DNA from: CAVSUR01 sp052143655
GTDB taxonomy: Bacteria > Actinomycetota > Actinomycetes > Streptosporangiales > Streptosporangiaceae
Reading direction: 5' to 3'
Assembly (NCBI GenBank): GCA_052143655.1
Contig: JBKQSL010000028.1
Span: 1 to 34,546 of the forward strand
DNA length: 34,546 bases
Numbering within the stretch: position 1 is the first letter of the stretch; every line of letters begins with the position of its first letter. Positions 6,744-16,100 of this stretch are shown piece after piece. Both the position numbers and the translations under genes were made by a program. The notes beneath the pieces are model-generated. The model was not told where the DNA came from, made no database searches, and worked only from the letters and a program-made list of their open reading frames with translations.

Positions 6744-9700
6744 TCAGCCGACGCAGGCCGGGCCGAGCAGCTGCTTGAGGTCCGCCAGCAGCGAGGGCGA
6801 CGGGCGGACCCGCAGCTTGTCATCGAGCCGCATGATCCTGGTCCGCGATCCGCTCTGCAGCCGCAGGTGCACCTCATTCGGGCCGGGATGGGTGCTCAGC
6901 ACCTCCCGCAGGCGGCTCACCACCGGCGCGACGCACCGCGCCTCCGGCAGCGACACCACGAAAGGGCCGAGGTCGCCGCTGGGCAGCTCAGGTGTGCTCA
7001 CCTCCATCGCGATCAGCTTGGGCTGCTCCTCGCGCCGGTCCAGCCTGCCCTTCACCACCAGGATCGCGTCGTCGATGATCAGCGCCATGAACTGCTGGTA
7101 GGTAGCGGGGAAGAACAGCACCTCGATCGCGCCCTCAAGGTCCTCAAGCGTGGCCGCGGCCCAGGTGTTGCCCTGCTTGGTGACCTTGCGAGCCACCCCG
7201 GACAGGATGCCGCCGACGGTGACCAGCTGGCCGTCAGCCCGGTCGCCGCGCGCGCCCCGCCCGGTGTCCTCCTCGGCCGAGCCGACCAGCTCGGCGACCG
7301 AGCAGTCGGTGGCCGCGGCCACCACGTGCTCCAGGCCGAGCAGCGGGTGGTCGGACACGTACAGGCCGAGCATCTCCCGCTCGAAGGCGAGCCGGGTGGT
7401 CTTGTCCCACTCGCCGTCGGGGACCGGCACGTCGAAGGTCGCCGCGGTCTCGGCGTCGTTGCCGAACAGCGAGTCCTGGCCGATCGCCTCGTTGCGCTTG
7501 ACGTCGATCACCGTGTCGATGGCCTGCTCGTGGATGAGCAGCAGCCCCTGGCGCGGGTGGCCGAACTCGTCGAACGCGCCGGCCTTGATCAGTGACTCGA
7601 TCACCCGCTTGTTGCAGACGTTCACCGGCACCTTGCGCAGGAAGTCGGCGAACCCGGTGAACGCACCCTGCTGGGTGCGGGCGGCCACGATCGACTCGAC
7701 CACCGCGGCGCCCACGTTGCGGATCGCGGCCATGCCGAACCGGATGTCCTCGCCGACGGCGGTGAACATCGCGGTCGAGGCGTTGACGTCGGGGGGCAGC
7801 ACCCGGATGCGCATCCGGCGGCACTCGCTCAGGTACAGCGCCGACTTGTCCTTGTCGCCGGCCACCGAGGTCAGCAGGGCCGCCATGTACTCAGCCGGGT
7901 AGTTGGCCTTCAGGTAGGCGGTCCAGTAGGACACCAGGCCGTAGGCGGCGCTGTGCGCCTTGTTGAAGGCGTAGTCGGAGAACGGGACCAGGATGTCCCA
8001 CAGCGTCTTGACCGCGGCCGGGGAGTAGCCGTTGGCCTTCATGCCGGCCTCGAATGGCGCGTACTCCTTGTCCAGGATCTCCTTCTTCTTCTTGCCCATG
8101 GCCCGGCGGAGCAGGTCGGCGGCGCCCGGCGAGTAGCCGGCCAGCTTCTGCGCGATCGCCATGACCTGCTCCTGGTAGACGATCAGGCCGTAGGTGTCGC
8201 CCAGGATGTCGGCCAGCGGCTCGGCCAGCTCGGGGTGGATGGGCACCACGGGCTTGCGGCCGTTCTTGCGGTCGGCGTAGTCGTTGTGCGCGTTGGCGCC
8301 CATCGGGCCCGGCCGGTACAGCGCGCCGACCGCGGAGATGTCCTCGAAGTTGTCGGGCCGCATGCTGCGCAGCAGTGCGCGCATCGGGCCGCCGTCGAAC
8401 TGGAACACTCCGAGGGTGTCGCCGCGGGCCAGCAGGTCGTAGGTGGCCTTGTCGTCCAGCAGCAGCGTCTCCAGGTCGACGTCCTGGCCCCGGTTGGCCT
8501 TGATGGACTTGACCGCGTCGTCGACCACCGTAAGGTTGCGCAGGCCCAGGAAGTCCATCTTGAGCAGGCCGAGGTCCTCGCAGCTCGGGTAGTCGAACTG
8601 CGTGATGATCGCCCCGTCGGCCTCGCGCTTCCACACCGGGATGTGGTCGAGCAGCGGCTCCAGGGACATGATCACGCCGGCCGCGTGCACCCCGGCCTGG
8701 CGGATCAGCCCCTCCAGGCCGCGCGCGGTGTCGATGACCTGGCGGACCTCGTTCTCGGCCTCGTACAGCGCGCGGATCTCGCCGGCCTCGCCGTAGCGCG
8801 GGTGCTCGGGGTCGAACACGCCCGCCAGCGGGACGTCCTTGCCCATCACCGCGGGCGGGAACGCCTTGGTGATCCGGTCGCCGAGCGCGTACGGGTAGCC
8901 GAGCACCCGGGCGGAGTCCTTGACCGCCGCCTTGGCCTTGATCGTGCCGTAGGTGATGATCTGCGCGACCCGGTCCGCGCCGTACCGGTCAGTGACATAG
9001 CGGATGACGTCGCCCCGGCGGCGCTCGTCGAAGTCGATGTCGATGTCGGGCATGGACACGCGCTCTGGGTTGAGGAAGCGCTCGAACACCAGCCCGTGCG
9101 CCAGCGGGTCCAGGTCGGTGATGCCCAGGGCGTAGGCGACGATCGACCCGGCCGCCGAGCCGCGGCCGGGACCGACCCGGATCCCGTTGCGCTTGGCCCA
9201 CATGATGAAGTCCGCGACCACCAGGAAGTAGGAGCAGAACCCCATCGTGGTGATGATGCCCAGCTCGAACTCGGCCTGCTTGCGGCGCGTCTGGTCATAG
9301 CCGCCGGGGTAGCGGCGGTCCATGCCCGCCCAGACCTCCCGGCGCAGCCACTCCTCGTCGGTCTCGCCCTCGGGCACCGGGAAGCGCGGCATCAGGTTCT
9401 GCTTGGCGAAGCTGACCTCGGCCCGCTCGGCGATCAGCAGGGTGGCATCACAGCCGGCCTGCCAGTCCTCGTCGGTGCTGGCCGCCCGCATCTCGGCCGG
9501 GCTGCGCACGTAGTAGCCGGTGCCCTCGAACTTGAGCCGCTTGGGGTCGGCCAGGTTCGTGCCGGTCTGCACGCACAGCAGCGCCTCGTGCGCGGTGGCG
9601 TCGCCGGGCCGGGTGTAGTGCGAGTCGTTGGTCACCACGAACGGCAGCGACAGGTCCCGGGCGATGGCCCGCAGCCCGTCCCTGGTGCGCTGCTCGATGG

Positions 9701-10313
9701 ACAGGCCGTGATCCATGATCTCGACGAAGAAGTTCTCCGGCCCGAAGATGTCACGGAACTCGGCGGCGGCGGCCCTGGCCTCGCGCTCGTGGCCGAGCCG
9801 CAGCCGGGTCTGCACCTCGCCGCTGGGGCAGCCGGTGGTGGCGATGATCCCCCGGGAGTACTGGGCGAGCAGCTCGCGGTCCATCCGCGGCTTGCGGAAG
9901 TGGCCGTCCAGCGAGGCCAGCGAGGACAGCCGGAAGATGTTGTGCATCCCCTCGGCGGTCTGCGCCAGCAGGGTCATGTGGGTGTACGCGCCGCCGCCGG
10001 AGACGTCGTCGTCCTTCTGCGCCGGGGTGCCCCAGCGGACCGGCTGCTTGTGCCCGCGGTGCTCGGGCGCGACGTAGGCCTCGATGCCGATGATCGGCTT
10101 GATCCCGGCGGCCTGGGCCTTGCGGTAGAAGTCGTAGGCCCCGTACACGTTGCCGTGGTCGGTCATCGCGATCGCGGGCATCCCGGCCTGCTCGCACGCG
10201 GCGAACAGGTCCGCCAGCCGGGCGGCACCGTCCAGCATCGAGTACTCCGTGTGCACATGCAGATGCACAAACGAGCCGTCAGGTCCCCGTTCCAGACTCG
10301 CCGCCATGGGCAT
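6744..10313 (-). CDS. dnaE1: DNA polymerase III alpha subunit, replicative (DnaE1)
   Basis: This 1189-residue enzyme catalyses chromosomal DNA synthesis. An N-terminal PHP domain has HLHVH at 17-21, the metal-ligand pattern of active PHP proofreading nucleases in actinobacterial DnaE1. The polymerase core carries PDIDIDF at 422-428 with two catalytic Asp, and NKAHSAAYGLVSYW near residue 783. An OB fold near residues 1000-1090 (QLVTVGGILSGVARKV) is followed by a short C-terminal tail. The length matches mycobacterial DnaE1 (about 1184). The start was placed at MPMAASLERG, just before the PHP domain. Upstream in-frame codons to 10472 are low-complexity and cross an inverted repeat. No clear Shine-Dalgarno precedes the start, so the ATG at 10307 is an alternative. 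Confidence 0.97.
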   Translation of the reverse strand: MPMAASLERGPDGSFVHLHVHTEYSMLDGAARLADLFAACEQAGMPAIAMTDHGNVYGAYDFYRKAQAAGIKPIIGIEAYVAPEHRGHKQPVRWGTPAQKDDDVSGGGAYTHMTLLAQTAEGMHNIFRLSSLASLDGHFRKPRMDRELLAQYSRGIIATTGCPSGEVQTRLRLGHEREARAAAAEFRDIFGPENFFVEIMDHGLSIEQRTRDGLRAIARDLSLPFVVTNDSHYTRPGDATAHEALLCVQTGTNLADPKRLKFEGTGYYVRSPAEMRAASTDEDWQAGCDATLLIAERAEVSFAKQNLMPRFPVPEGETDEEWLRREVWAGMDRRYPGGYDQTRRKQAEFELGIITTMGFCSYFLVVADFIMWAKRNGIRVGPGRGSAAGSIVAYALGITDLDPLAHGLVFERFLNPERVSMPDIDIDFDERRRGDVIRYVTDRYGADRVAQIITYGTIKAKAAVKDSARVLGYPYALGDRITKAFPPAVMGKDVPLAGVFDPEHPRYGEAGEIRALYEAENEVRQVIDTARGLEGLIRQAGVHAAGVIMSLEPLLDHIPVWKREADGAIITQFDYPSCEDLGLLKMDFLGLRNLTVVDDAVKSIKANRGQDVDLETLLLDDKATYDLLARGDTLGVFQFDGGPMRALLRSMRPDNFEDISAVGALYRPGPMGANAHNDYADRKNGRKPVVPIHPELAEPLADILGDTYGLIVYQEQVMAIAQKLAGYSPGAADLLRRAMGKKKKEILDKEYAPFEAGMKANGYSPAAVKTLWDILVPFSDYAFNKAHSAAYGLVSYWTAYLKANYPAEYMAALLTSVAGDKDKSALYLSECRRMRIRVLPPDVNASTAMFTAVGEDIRFGMAAIRNVGAAVVESIVAARTQQGAFTGFADFLRKVPVNVCNKRVIESLIKAGAFDEFGHPRQGLLLIHEQAIDTVIDVKRNEAIGQDSLFGNDAETAATFDVPVPDGEWDKTTRLAFEREMLGLYVSDHPLLGLEHVVAAATDCSVAELVGSAEEDTGRGARGDRADGQLVTVGGILSGVARKVTKQGNTWAAATLEDLEGAIEVLFFPATYQQFMALIIDDAILVVKGRLDRREEQPKLIAMEVSTPELPSGDLGPFVVSLPEARCVAPVVSRLREVLSTHPGPNEVHLRLQSGSRTRIMRLDDKLRVRPSPSLLADLKQLLGPACVG

Positions 10314-10381
10314 CGACTCTAGTCGCCGGCCGGACCTGCGGCCGGCCCGAAACGCCGCCCCGGTGCCGCCCGCCGCAGCCG

Positions 10382-10440
10382 TTTCATGATCCGGAAGGAT
10401 TCCCGCCACCAGTGACCGGTTTCTCTTCCGGATCATGAAA
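10382..10440. repeat. Perfect 16-bp inverted repeat between rluD-type gene and dnaE1
   Basis: TTTCATGATCCGGAAG (10382-10397) is repeated as its exact reverse complement at 10425-10440, separated by 27 bases. Both flanking genes read leftwards, so the element lies after the pseudouridine synthase stop and about 70 bases before the dnaE1 start. Transcribed, it would give a 16-bp stem with a large loop and no U-run afterwards. It could be a terminator or attenuator, an operator for a dimeric regulator, or the end of a small mobile element. Confidence 0.8.
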
Positions 10441-10484
10441 GACGGGCCCCGGGCCGGGCCGGAATGACCCACACCGGGCGCGGG

Positions 10485-11426
10485 TCAGGACTCGGCGGCG
10501 AGGATCTCCAGGGCGCCGGCCAGGTCGGCGGGGTACGGGCTGGCGAACTCGACGCGGCGGCCGTCGGCCGGGTGGGCGAAGGCCAGGTTCACCGCGTGCA
10601 GCCACTGCCGGGACAGGCCCAGCCGGGCGGCCAGCACCGGGTCGGCCCCGTACAGCCGGTCGCCGACGCACGGGTGGCGGACCGCCGCCATGTGCACCCG
10701 GATCTGGTGCGTGCGCCCGGTCTCCAGCAGGATCTCGGCCAGGCTGGCGGCCCGGAAGGCCTCCAGCGTGTCGTAGTGCGTCACCGAGGGCCTGCCCCCG
10801 GTGACGACCGCGAACCGGCCGTCACCGGACGGGTGCCGGGCGATCGGCGCGTCGATAGTGCCCCGCAGCGGGTCGGGATGGCCCTGCACGAGCGCGTGGT
10901 AGCGCTTGTCCACCTCCCGGTCCCGGAACGCCTGCTTGAGCACTGCGTAGGCGCGCTCGCTCTTGGCCACCACCATCAGCCCGGTGGTGTTCGCGTCCAG
11001 CCGGTGCACGATCCCCTGCCGCTCCGCGGCGCCGCTGGTGGCGATGGTGTGCCCGGCGGCGAGCAGGCCGCCCAGCACGGTCGGGCCGGTCCACCCGGGC
11101 GTGGGGTGCGCAGCCACGCCGGCGGGCTTGTCCACCACGAGGATGTCGTCGTCTTCGTAGACCACCCGCAGGCCGGGCACCGGCTCGGCGCGGGGCGGGG
11201 CCGGGCCAGCGGGCGGCGGCGGCAGCGTGACGTCCAGCCACGCGCCACCCTGCACCCGGTCGGACTTCATCGCAGCCGCGCCGTCGACCAGCACGTCCCC
11301 GGCGCTGATCAGGCCCGCCGCGACTGCCCGCGACAGGCCGAACATCCGGGCGATGGCCGCGTCCAGCCGCTCGCCGTCCAGGCCGTCGGGGACCGGCACC
11401 CGGCGGGGGGCGGCCTGCTGGGTCAT
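10485..11426 (-). CDS. RluA/RluD-family 23S rRNA pseudouridine synthase
   Basis: The 313-residue enzyme isomerises specific uridines in RNA; RluD relatives modify 23S rRNA helix 69. An N-terminal S4-like RNA-binding region (LDAAIARMFGLSRAVAAGLI, DVLVDG) precedes the catalytic domain. That domain contains VVDKPAGVAAHPT and HRLDANTTGL at 141-150, where D144 is the catalytic aspartate. Later come the RTHQIRVHMAAVRHPCVGDRLYG segments conserved in the family. The ATG at 11426 overlaps the lspA stop by four bases (ATGA), so translation is coupled to lspA, an order shared by many actinobacteria. The exact target uridines are not deducible, so no gene symbol is given. A longer frame from 11522 lies inside lspA and was rejected. 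Confidence 0.93.
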   Translation of the reverse strand: MTQQAAPRRVPVPDGLDGERLDAAIARMFGLSRAVAAGLISAGDVLVDGAAAMKSDRVQGGAWLDVTLPPPPAGPAPPRAEPVPGLRVVYEDDDILVVDKPAGVAAHPTPGWTGPTVLGGLLAAGHTIATSGAAERQGIVHRLDANTTGLMVVAKSERAYAVLKQAFRDREVDKRYHALVQGHPDPLRGTIDAPIARHPSGDGRFAVVTGGRPSVTHYDTLEAFRAASLAEILLETGRTHQIRVHMAAVRHPCVGDRLYGADPVLAARLGLSRQWLHAVNLAFAHPADGRRVEFASPYPADLAGALEILAAES

Positions 11427-12163
11427 CCGGATCCGCCGCCCGCCTCGGGCTGCCCGTCGGCCGGCTGGTCCTCGGCGGCCGGCCCGGAACCTGCCAGGGC
11501 GGAATCCGGCCGCGCCGGGCAAGCCGGGCGGTCCGCGGCCGTCCCCGGCCCGGCCTGGTCATCCGCGGCAGGCCGGGGCCCGTGATCGCCATGCGGCCGC
11601 CCGTCGATGCCGGTGCCGCGCACCGACAGCAGCACGGCCAGGATGCCGCCGCAGACGATGGCCGAGTCGGCCAGGTTGAACACCGGCCAGTGCGGCACCT
11701 GGATCCAGTCCACGACGTAGCCGCGCAGCGGGCCCGGGTAGCGCAGCAGCCGGTCGGTCAGGTTGCCGGTCGCGCCGCCGAGCAGCAGCCCGAGCGCGAC
11801 CGCCCAGGGCAGGCTGCGGATCCGCCGGGATGCTCGCAGGATGAACACGATGACGCCGATGGCGATCGCGGAGAACACGACCGTCATGGACGTGCCGATG
11901 CTGAACGCCGCGCCCGGGTTGCGGTCCTCGCGCAGGGTCAGGAAGCCGCCGAGCAGCCGGACCGGCGGCCGGCCGGTCAGCGTCGCCACCACGATGACCT
12001 TGGAGATGATGTCGAGGGCCAGCACGCACAGGGCCACGCCCAGCAGCACGCCCACCCGGCGCGGCCGGGACGGGCCGCCGGACGGGTCATCCGGGCGGCC
12101 GGGCAGGCCGGGAGAGCGGCCGCCCGCCGGCCCGGTCAGCGGCGTTCCTCGCGCTGCTTGCAT
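11423..12163 (-). CDS. lspA: Lipoprotein signal peptidase (signal peptidase II)
   Basis: The 246-residue inner-membrane aspartyl protease removes signal peptides from diacylglyceryl-prolipoproteins. Conserved boxes are LDIISK near 50, NPGAAFS at 82-88, GATGNLTDR with catalytic D137, and VFNLADSAI with catalytic D166. Four membrane helices are present. The ~35-residue N-terminus is Pro/Gly-rich. The C-terminal ~60 residues form a disordered Ala/Pro-rich cytosolic tail longer than in E. coli. The ATG at 12163 overlaps the zinc-finger gene by 28 bases and has no clear Shine-Dalgarno, so the true start may be internal, such as the GTG codons near residue 37. It is coupled to the downstream pseudouridine synthase. 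Confidence 0.93.
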   Translation of the reverse strand: MQAARGTPLTGPAGGRSPGLPGRPDDPSGGPSRPRRVGVLLGVALCVLALDIISKVIVVATLTGRPPVRLLGGFLTLREDRNPGAAFSIGTSMTVVFSAIAIGVIVFILRASRRIRSLPWAVALGLLLGGATGNLTDRLLRYPGPLRGYVVDWIQVPHWPVFNLADSAIVCGGILAVLLSVRGTGIDGRPHGDHGPRPAADDQAGPGTAADRPACPARPDSALAGSGPAAEDQPADGQPEAGGGSG

Positions 12164-12555
12164 GGCACGCACAGGGTAGCCCGCGGGAAGGCATGCAAGC
12201 GCGCCTTGCCGATCGGCCGACCGCACGACTCGCAGCTGCCGTAGCTGCCGTTCCTGATCCGCTCCAGCGCCCGCTCGGCCTGCCCCAGCAGCTCACGGGC
12301 GTTATGGGTGAGCGCGAGCTCGTGCTCGCGCTGGTAGTTCTTCGCCCCGATATCGGCCTGATCCTCGCCTGCGTCGCCGACCGCGTCGCCGAGCCGCTCG
12401 GCGATCTCGGTCTCTGCCCGGTCGATGTCCGCGCGCAGCTCATCGGCCTCGGCGGCCAGCTGGCCCGCCACCTCGCCGATCTCCTCCACGGTCCAGGGAT
12501 CCTCGCCCGGCCGGACCGGGAGCGCGCTGGCGCCCGGCCTCGCGGCAGCGGTCAT
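12136..12555 (-). CDS. TraR/DksA-type C4 zinc finger protein
   Basis: The protein has 139 residues. A charged helical coiled-coil-like N-terminal half (LAAEADELRADIDRAETEIAE) is followed by NARELLGQAERALERI. A C-terminal zinc finger has C108, C111, C129 and C132 (CESCGRPI ... CVPCK). This is the layout of DksA/TraR proteins that enter the RNA polymerase secondary channel. Actinobacterial members at this position, between ileS and lspA, are poorly studied; their role in transcription is inferred. The DxxDxA tip motif of DksA is not obvious, though DAGEDQAD at about 61-68 lies where the coiled-coil tip would be. The gene is divergent from the T-box/ileS unit and overlaps lspA. Confidence 0.88.
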   Translation of the reverse strand: MTAAARPGASALPVRPGEDPWTVEEIGEVAGQLAAEADELRADIDRAETEIAERLGDAVGDAGEDQADIGAKNYQREHELALTHNARELLGQAERALERIRNGSYGSCESCGRPIGKARLHAFPRATLCVPCKQREERR

Positions 12556-12775
12556 CTCGGCTCCCTCCGCCCGGGCCGGCAGCGCACACGCGCGCGCAGG
12601 ATCAACGAACAGTCACCGGAGAATAAATGTCCGACCACGGCCACGGCAACATGCCTGGTTTGCGGCGCCTGCGCCGAAGCACCCGGGGGCCTGGCCCGCA
12701 GCGCGAGCGGGGCAGGCCGCCGTCGGCTATCCTGAAGCCCTGCACGGTGCTGATGGGGACAGCTGCCGCTGCCAG
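12556..12775. other. Intergenic region, divergent between zinc-finger gene and ileS leader
   Basis: No credible gene is present; frames here are short and atypical. TATCCT at 12728-12733 could be a -10 element for the ileS leader, giving a transcript start near 12740, but I see no good -35 at the right distance. An A/T-richer patch near 12601-12630 may belong to the minus-strand promoter. Confidence 0.4.
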
Positions 12776-13115
12776 CGGTCAGGAGCGAGCCGGGGATGGT
12801 GCGAGCCCGGGAGATGCGCACAGCGGACCAGATCACCCCGGAGCCGCCGGAAGAAACGGCCTTCCCCCGCGCAGCAGGGTGACCGGACAGCGTCCGGCCC
12901 GCGCTGCGAGCCAGCTGCGGATCATCTGCCGCAGCCGCACCAGGAAGCCTGAGTAGAGTCGGCCGCAGGCGCTTCCCCAGAGTGGGCCGGACCGCTGCGA
13001 GCGCGGCCGCCGGCCAAGGAGGGTGGTACCGCGGGGCCCGCCGACGGCGCGCCTCGTCCCTCCGCAAGACGCCGTGACCGGCAGGCCCGCGGGCCGCCGG
13101 CCGACCGCGGGAGGC
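12776..13115 (+). promoter_or_regulatory. T-box riboswitch controlling ileS (translational type)
   Basis: The near-invariant T-box sequence AGGGTGGTACCGCGG lies at 13020-13034; its bulge pairs with the uncharged tRNA acceptor end. Upstream, GAGCGAGCCGGGGATGG and GCGAGCCCGGG at about 12783-12811 look like the short stem I of actinobacterial ileS leaders. The likely isoleucine specifier is ATC at 12832-12834, complementary to anticodon GAU. GGAGGG (13018-13023) can pair with CCCTCC (13058-13063) to make the antisequestrator helix. The same CCTCCGC can instead pair with GCGGGAGG (13107-13114), the ileS ribosome site, apart from one bulged G. That is a mutually exclusive switch on translation. 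Exact 5' boundaries are approximate. Confidence 0.88.
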
Positions 13116-13121
13116 CGCAGC

Positions 13122-16100
13122 ATGCCGCGCGCAGACGATTCTCACTCCCCCGTGCGCAACGCCGCGCCGGACGGCCGCACGCAGCGGGCCGAGCCTGGCC
13201 CCGCGCCGTTCCCCGACCTGCCCGCCGCGGTCGACCTGCCGGCCGTCGAGCGCGAGGTGCTGGCTCGCTGGGCCGACGGCAAGGTGTTCCACCGGTCCCT
13301 GGAGCAGACCGCGGGAGGCCCGCTGTGGACTTTCTACGAGGGGCCGCCGACCGCTAACGGCATGCCCGGCGTGCACCACATCGAGGCGCGCGTCTTCAAG
13401 GACCTGTTCCCGCGGTTCAAGACCATGCAGGGGTTCGAGGTGCCCCGCCGGGGCGGCTGGGACTGCCACGGCCTGCCGGTCGAGGTCGCGGTGGAGAAGG
13501 AACTCGGCCTGACCGCCAAGAAGGACATCGAGGCCTACGGGATCGCCGAATTCAACGCCCGCTGCCGGGAGTCGGTGCTGCGGCACGTGGACGCGTTCGC
13601 CGAGATGACCGAGCGGATGGGCTACTGGATCGACCTGTCGCAGGCGTACCGGACCATGGACCCGCACTACATCGAGTCGGTGTGGTGGTCGCTCAGGCAG
13701 GTCTTCGACGCCGGGCTGCTGACCCGCGACCACCGGATCAGCCCGTACTGCCCGCGCTGCGGCACGCCGCTGTCCGACCACGAGATGGGCCAGCCTGATG
13801 TGTACCAGACGGTGGCCGACCCGTCGGTGACCGTCCGGTTCGCGCTGCGCACGGTGCCGGACGGCACGCCGGCCCAGCTGGCCGGGGCGAACCTGCTGGT
13901 CTGGACGACGACGCCGTGGACGCTGGTGTCCAACACAGCGGTCGCGGCGCACCCGGACGAGACGTACGTCGTAGCCCGCAAGTCCGGCGACGGCGACCGG
14001 GTCGTGCTGGCCGAGGCGCTGATGCACCGGGTGCTGGGCGAGGGCTGGCACGTCGTCGCCCAGCTGCGCGGCGCTGAGCTGGCCGGGGCGACCTACGAGC
14101 CGCCGCTGCGGCTGGTCGACGTGCCGAACGCGCACCGGGTGGTGACCGGCACGTTCGTCACCACCGAGGACGGCACCGGGCTGGTGCACCTGGCTCCCGC
14201 GTTCGGCGCGGACGACATGGAGACCGGCCGGGCGCACGGGCTGCCGGTGGTCAACCCGGTCCGCCCGGACGGCCGGTTCGAGGACAGCGTGCCGCTGGTA
14301 GGCGGGATGTTCTTCAAGGACGCCGACCCGGTGATCAGCAGCGACCTGGCCGACCGGGGCATGCTGTTCCGCTCCGCAATGTATGAGCACAGCTACCCAC
14401 ACTGCTGGCGGTGCGGCACGCCGCTGCTGTACTACGCGCTGCCGTCCTGGTTCATCCGGACGACCGCGATCAAGGACCAGCTGCTGGCGCAGAACGAGCA
14501 GACGAACTGGCAGCCGCCGACGATCCAGCACGGCCGGTATGGCGAATGGCTGCGCAACAACGTGGACTGGGCGCTGTCGCGCAACCGGTACTGGGGCACG
14601 CCGCTGCCGATCTGGACGTGCCCGGATGAGCACCTGACCTGCGTCGGCTCGCTCGCCGAACTGTCGGAGCTGGCCGGGCGGGACCTGGCCGGGCTCGACC
14701 CGCACCGCCCCCACGTCGACGATGTCGTGCTCGACTGCCCGCAGTGCGCCCAGCCGGCCCGCCGCGTCCCGGAGGTCATCGACGTCTGGTACGACTCCGG
14801 CGCGATGCCGTTCGCGCAGTACGGCGCGCCGCTGCGGAACGATGCCGAGTTCCGCCGCGGTTACCCGGCGCAGTTCATCTGCGAGGCGATCGACCAGACC
14901 CGCGGCTGGTTCTACTCGATGATGACGGTCGGCACGCTGCTGTTCGGCCGGTCGTCCTACGAGAACGTGGTGTGCGTCGGGCTGGTGGTCGACGAGCGCG
15001 GCCGCAAGATGAGCAAGCACCTGGGCAACGTGCTGGAGCCGATCCCGCTGATGGACGCGCACGGCGCGGACGCGGTGCGGTGGTTCTTCGCCGCGGCCGG
15101 GTCACCGTGGGCCACCCGCAAGATCGGCGCCGCGGCACTGGAGGAGATCGTCCGCAAGGTGCTGCTGACCTACTGGAACACCGCCTCGTTCCTGGTGCTG
15201 TACGCCAACGCGGCAGCCCGCAGCGGACACGGCTGGGACCGGCGCCGGGCGGCTGCGGCGCCTTCCCCGGCCGGCCGGCCGATCCTGGACCGCTGGCTGC
15301 ACAGCGAGCTGCACGCACTGGTCCGCGACGTCACCGCGGCGCTGGAGGGCTTCGACTCGGCCACCGCCGGGCGGCGGCTGGCTGGCTTCATCGACGACAT
15401 GTCCAACTGGTACGTGCGCCGGTCGCGGCGCCGGTTCTGGGACGGCCCGGCCACGCCCGACGGCGCGGCGGCGTTCGCGACGCTGCACGAGTGCCTGGAT
15501 ACGCTGACCCGGCTGATGGCGCCAATCGCCCCGTTCCTGACCGACTACCTGTGGGACGTGCTGCGCACCCCAGAAGCGCCGGACTCAGTGCACCTGGCCG
15601 GGTGGCCGGCGGCTGACCAGTCGCTGATCGACGAGCGGCTGTCGCAGCAGATGTCGCTGGCCCGCCGGCTGGTCGAGCTGGGCCGGTCGGCCCGGTCCGC
15701 GGCCTCGCTGCGGGTGCGCCAGCCGCTGGCGCGGGCCCTTGTCGGCGCGGCCGGCTTCGCCGACCTGCCCGCCGAGCTTCGCGCGCAGGTCGCCGACGAG
15801 CTCAACGTGCACGCGCTGGAGCCGCTGGCAGCGGTGGTCGGCGAGCTGGTCGACTACTCGGTGAAGCCGAATTTCCGCGCGCTCGGGCGCCGGTTCGGCA
15901 AGGGCACCCCCGCGGTCGCGGCCGCGGTTGCCGCTGCCGACCCGGCTGCGCTGGCCGCCGCGCTGGACAGCACGGCGGGCACGGCGACGGTCGTGGTCGA
16001 CGACACCGAGGTCAGCCTGGGCGCCGACGAGCTCATCGTCACCCAGACTCCCCGCTCGGGGTGGGCGGTGGCCGCCGAGGGAGGCGAGACCGTCGCGCTG

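Noticed and set aside
7953..10322. 789-codon open frame on the plus strand opposite dnaE1
   Set aside because: It is antisense to a fully conserved polymerase. Composition is Val/Gly/Arg/Asp-rich as expected for the complementary frame in high-G+C DNA, and no domain is recognisable.
13023..13121. GTG at 13023 as an extended ileS start
   Set aside because: The GTG is part of the T-box GGTGGTACC motif, and the 33 added residues are not IleRS-like. The ATG at 13122 has a good ribosome site.
12552..15062. 836-codon minus-strand open frame across the T-box and ileS
   Set aside because: It is antisense to ileS and the riboswitch, with no recognisable motif; it reflects stop-codon scarcity at high G+C.
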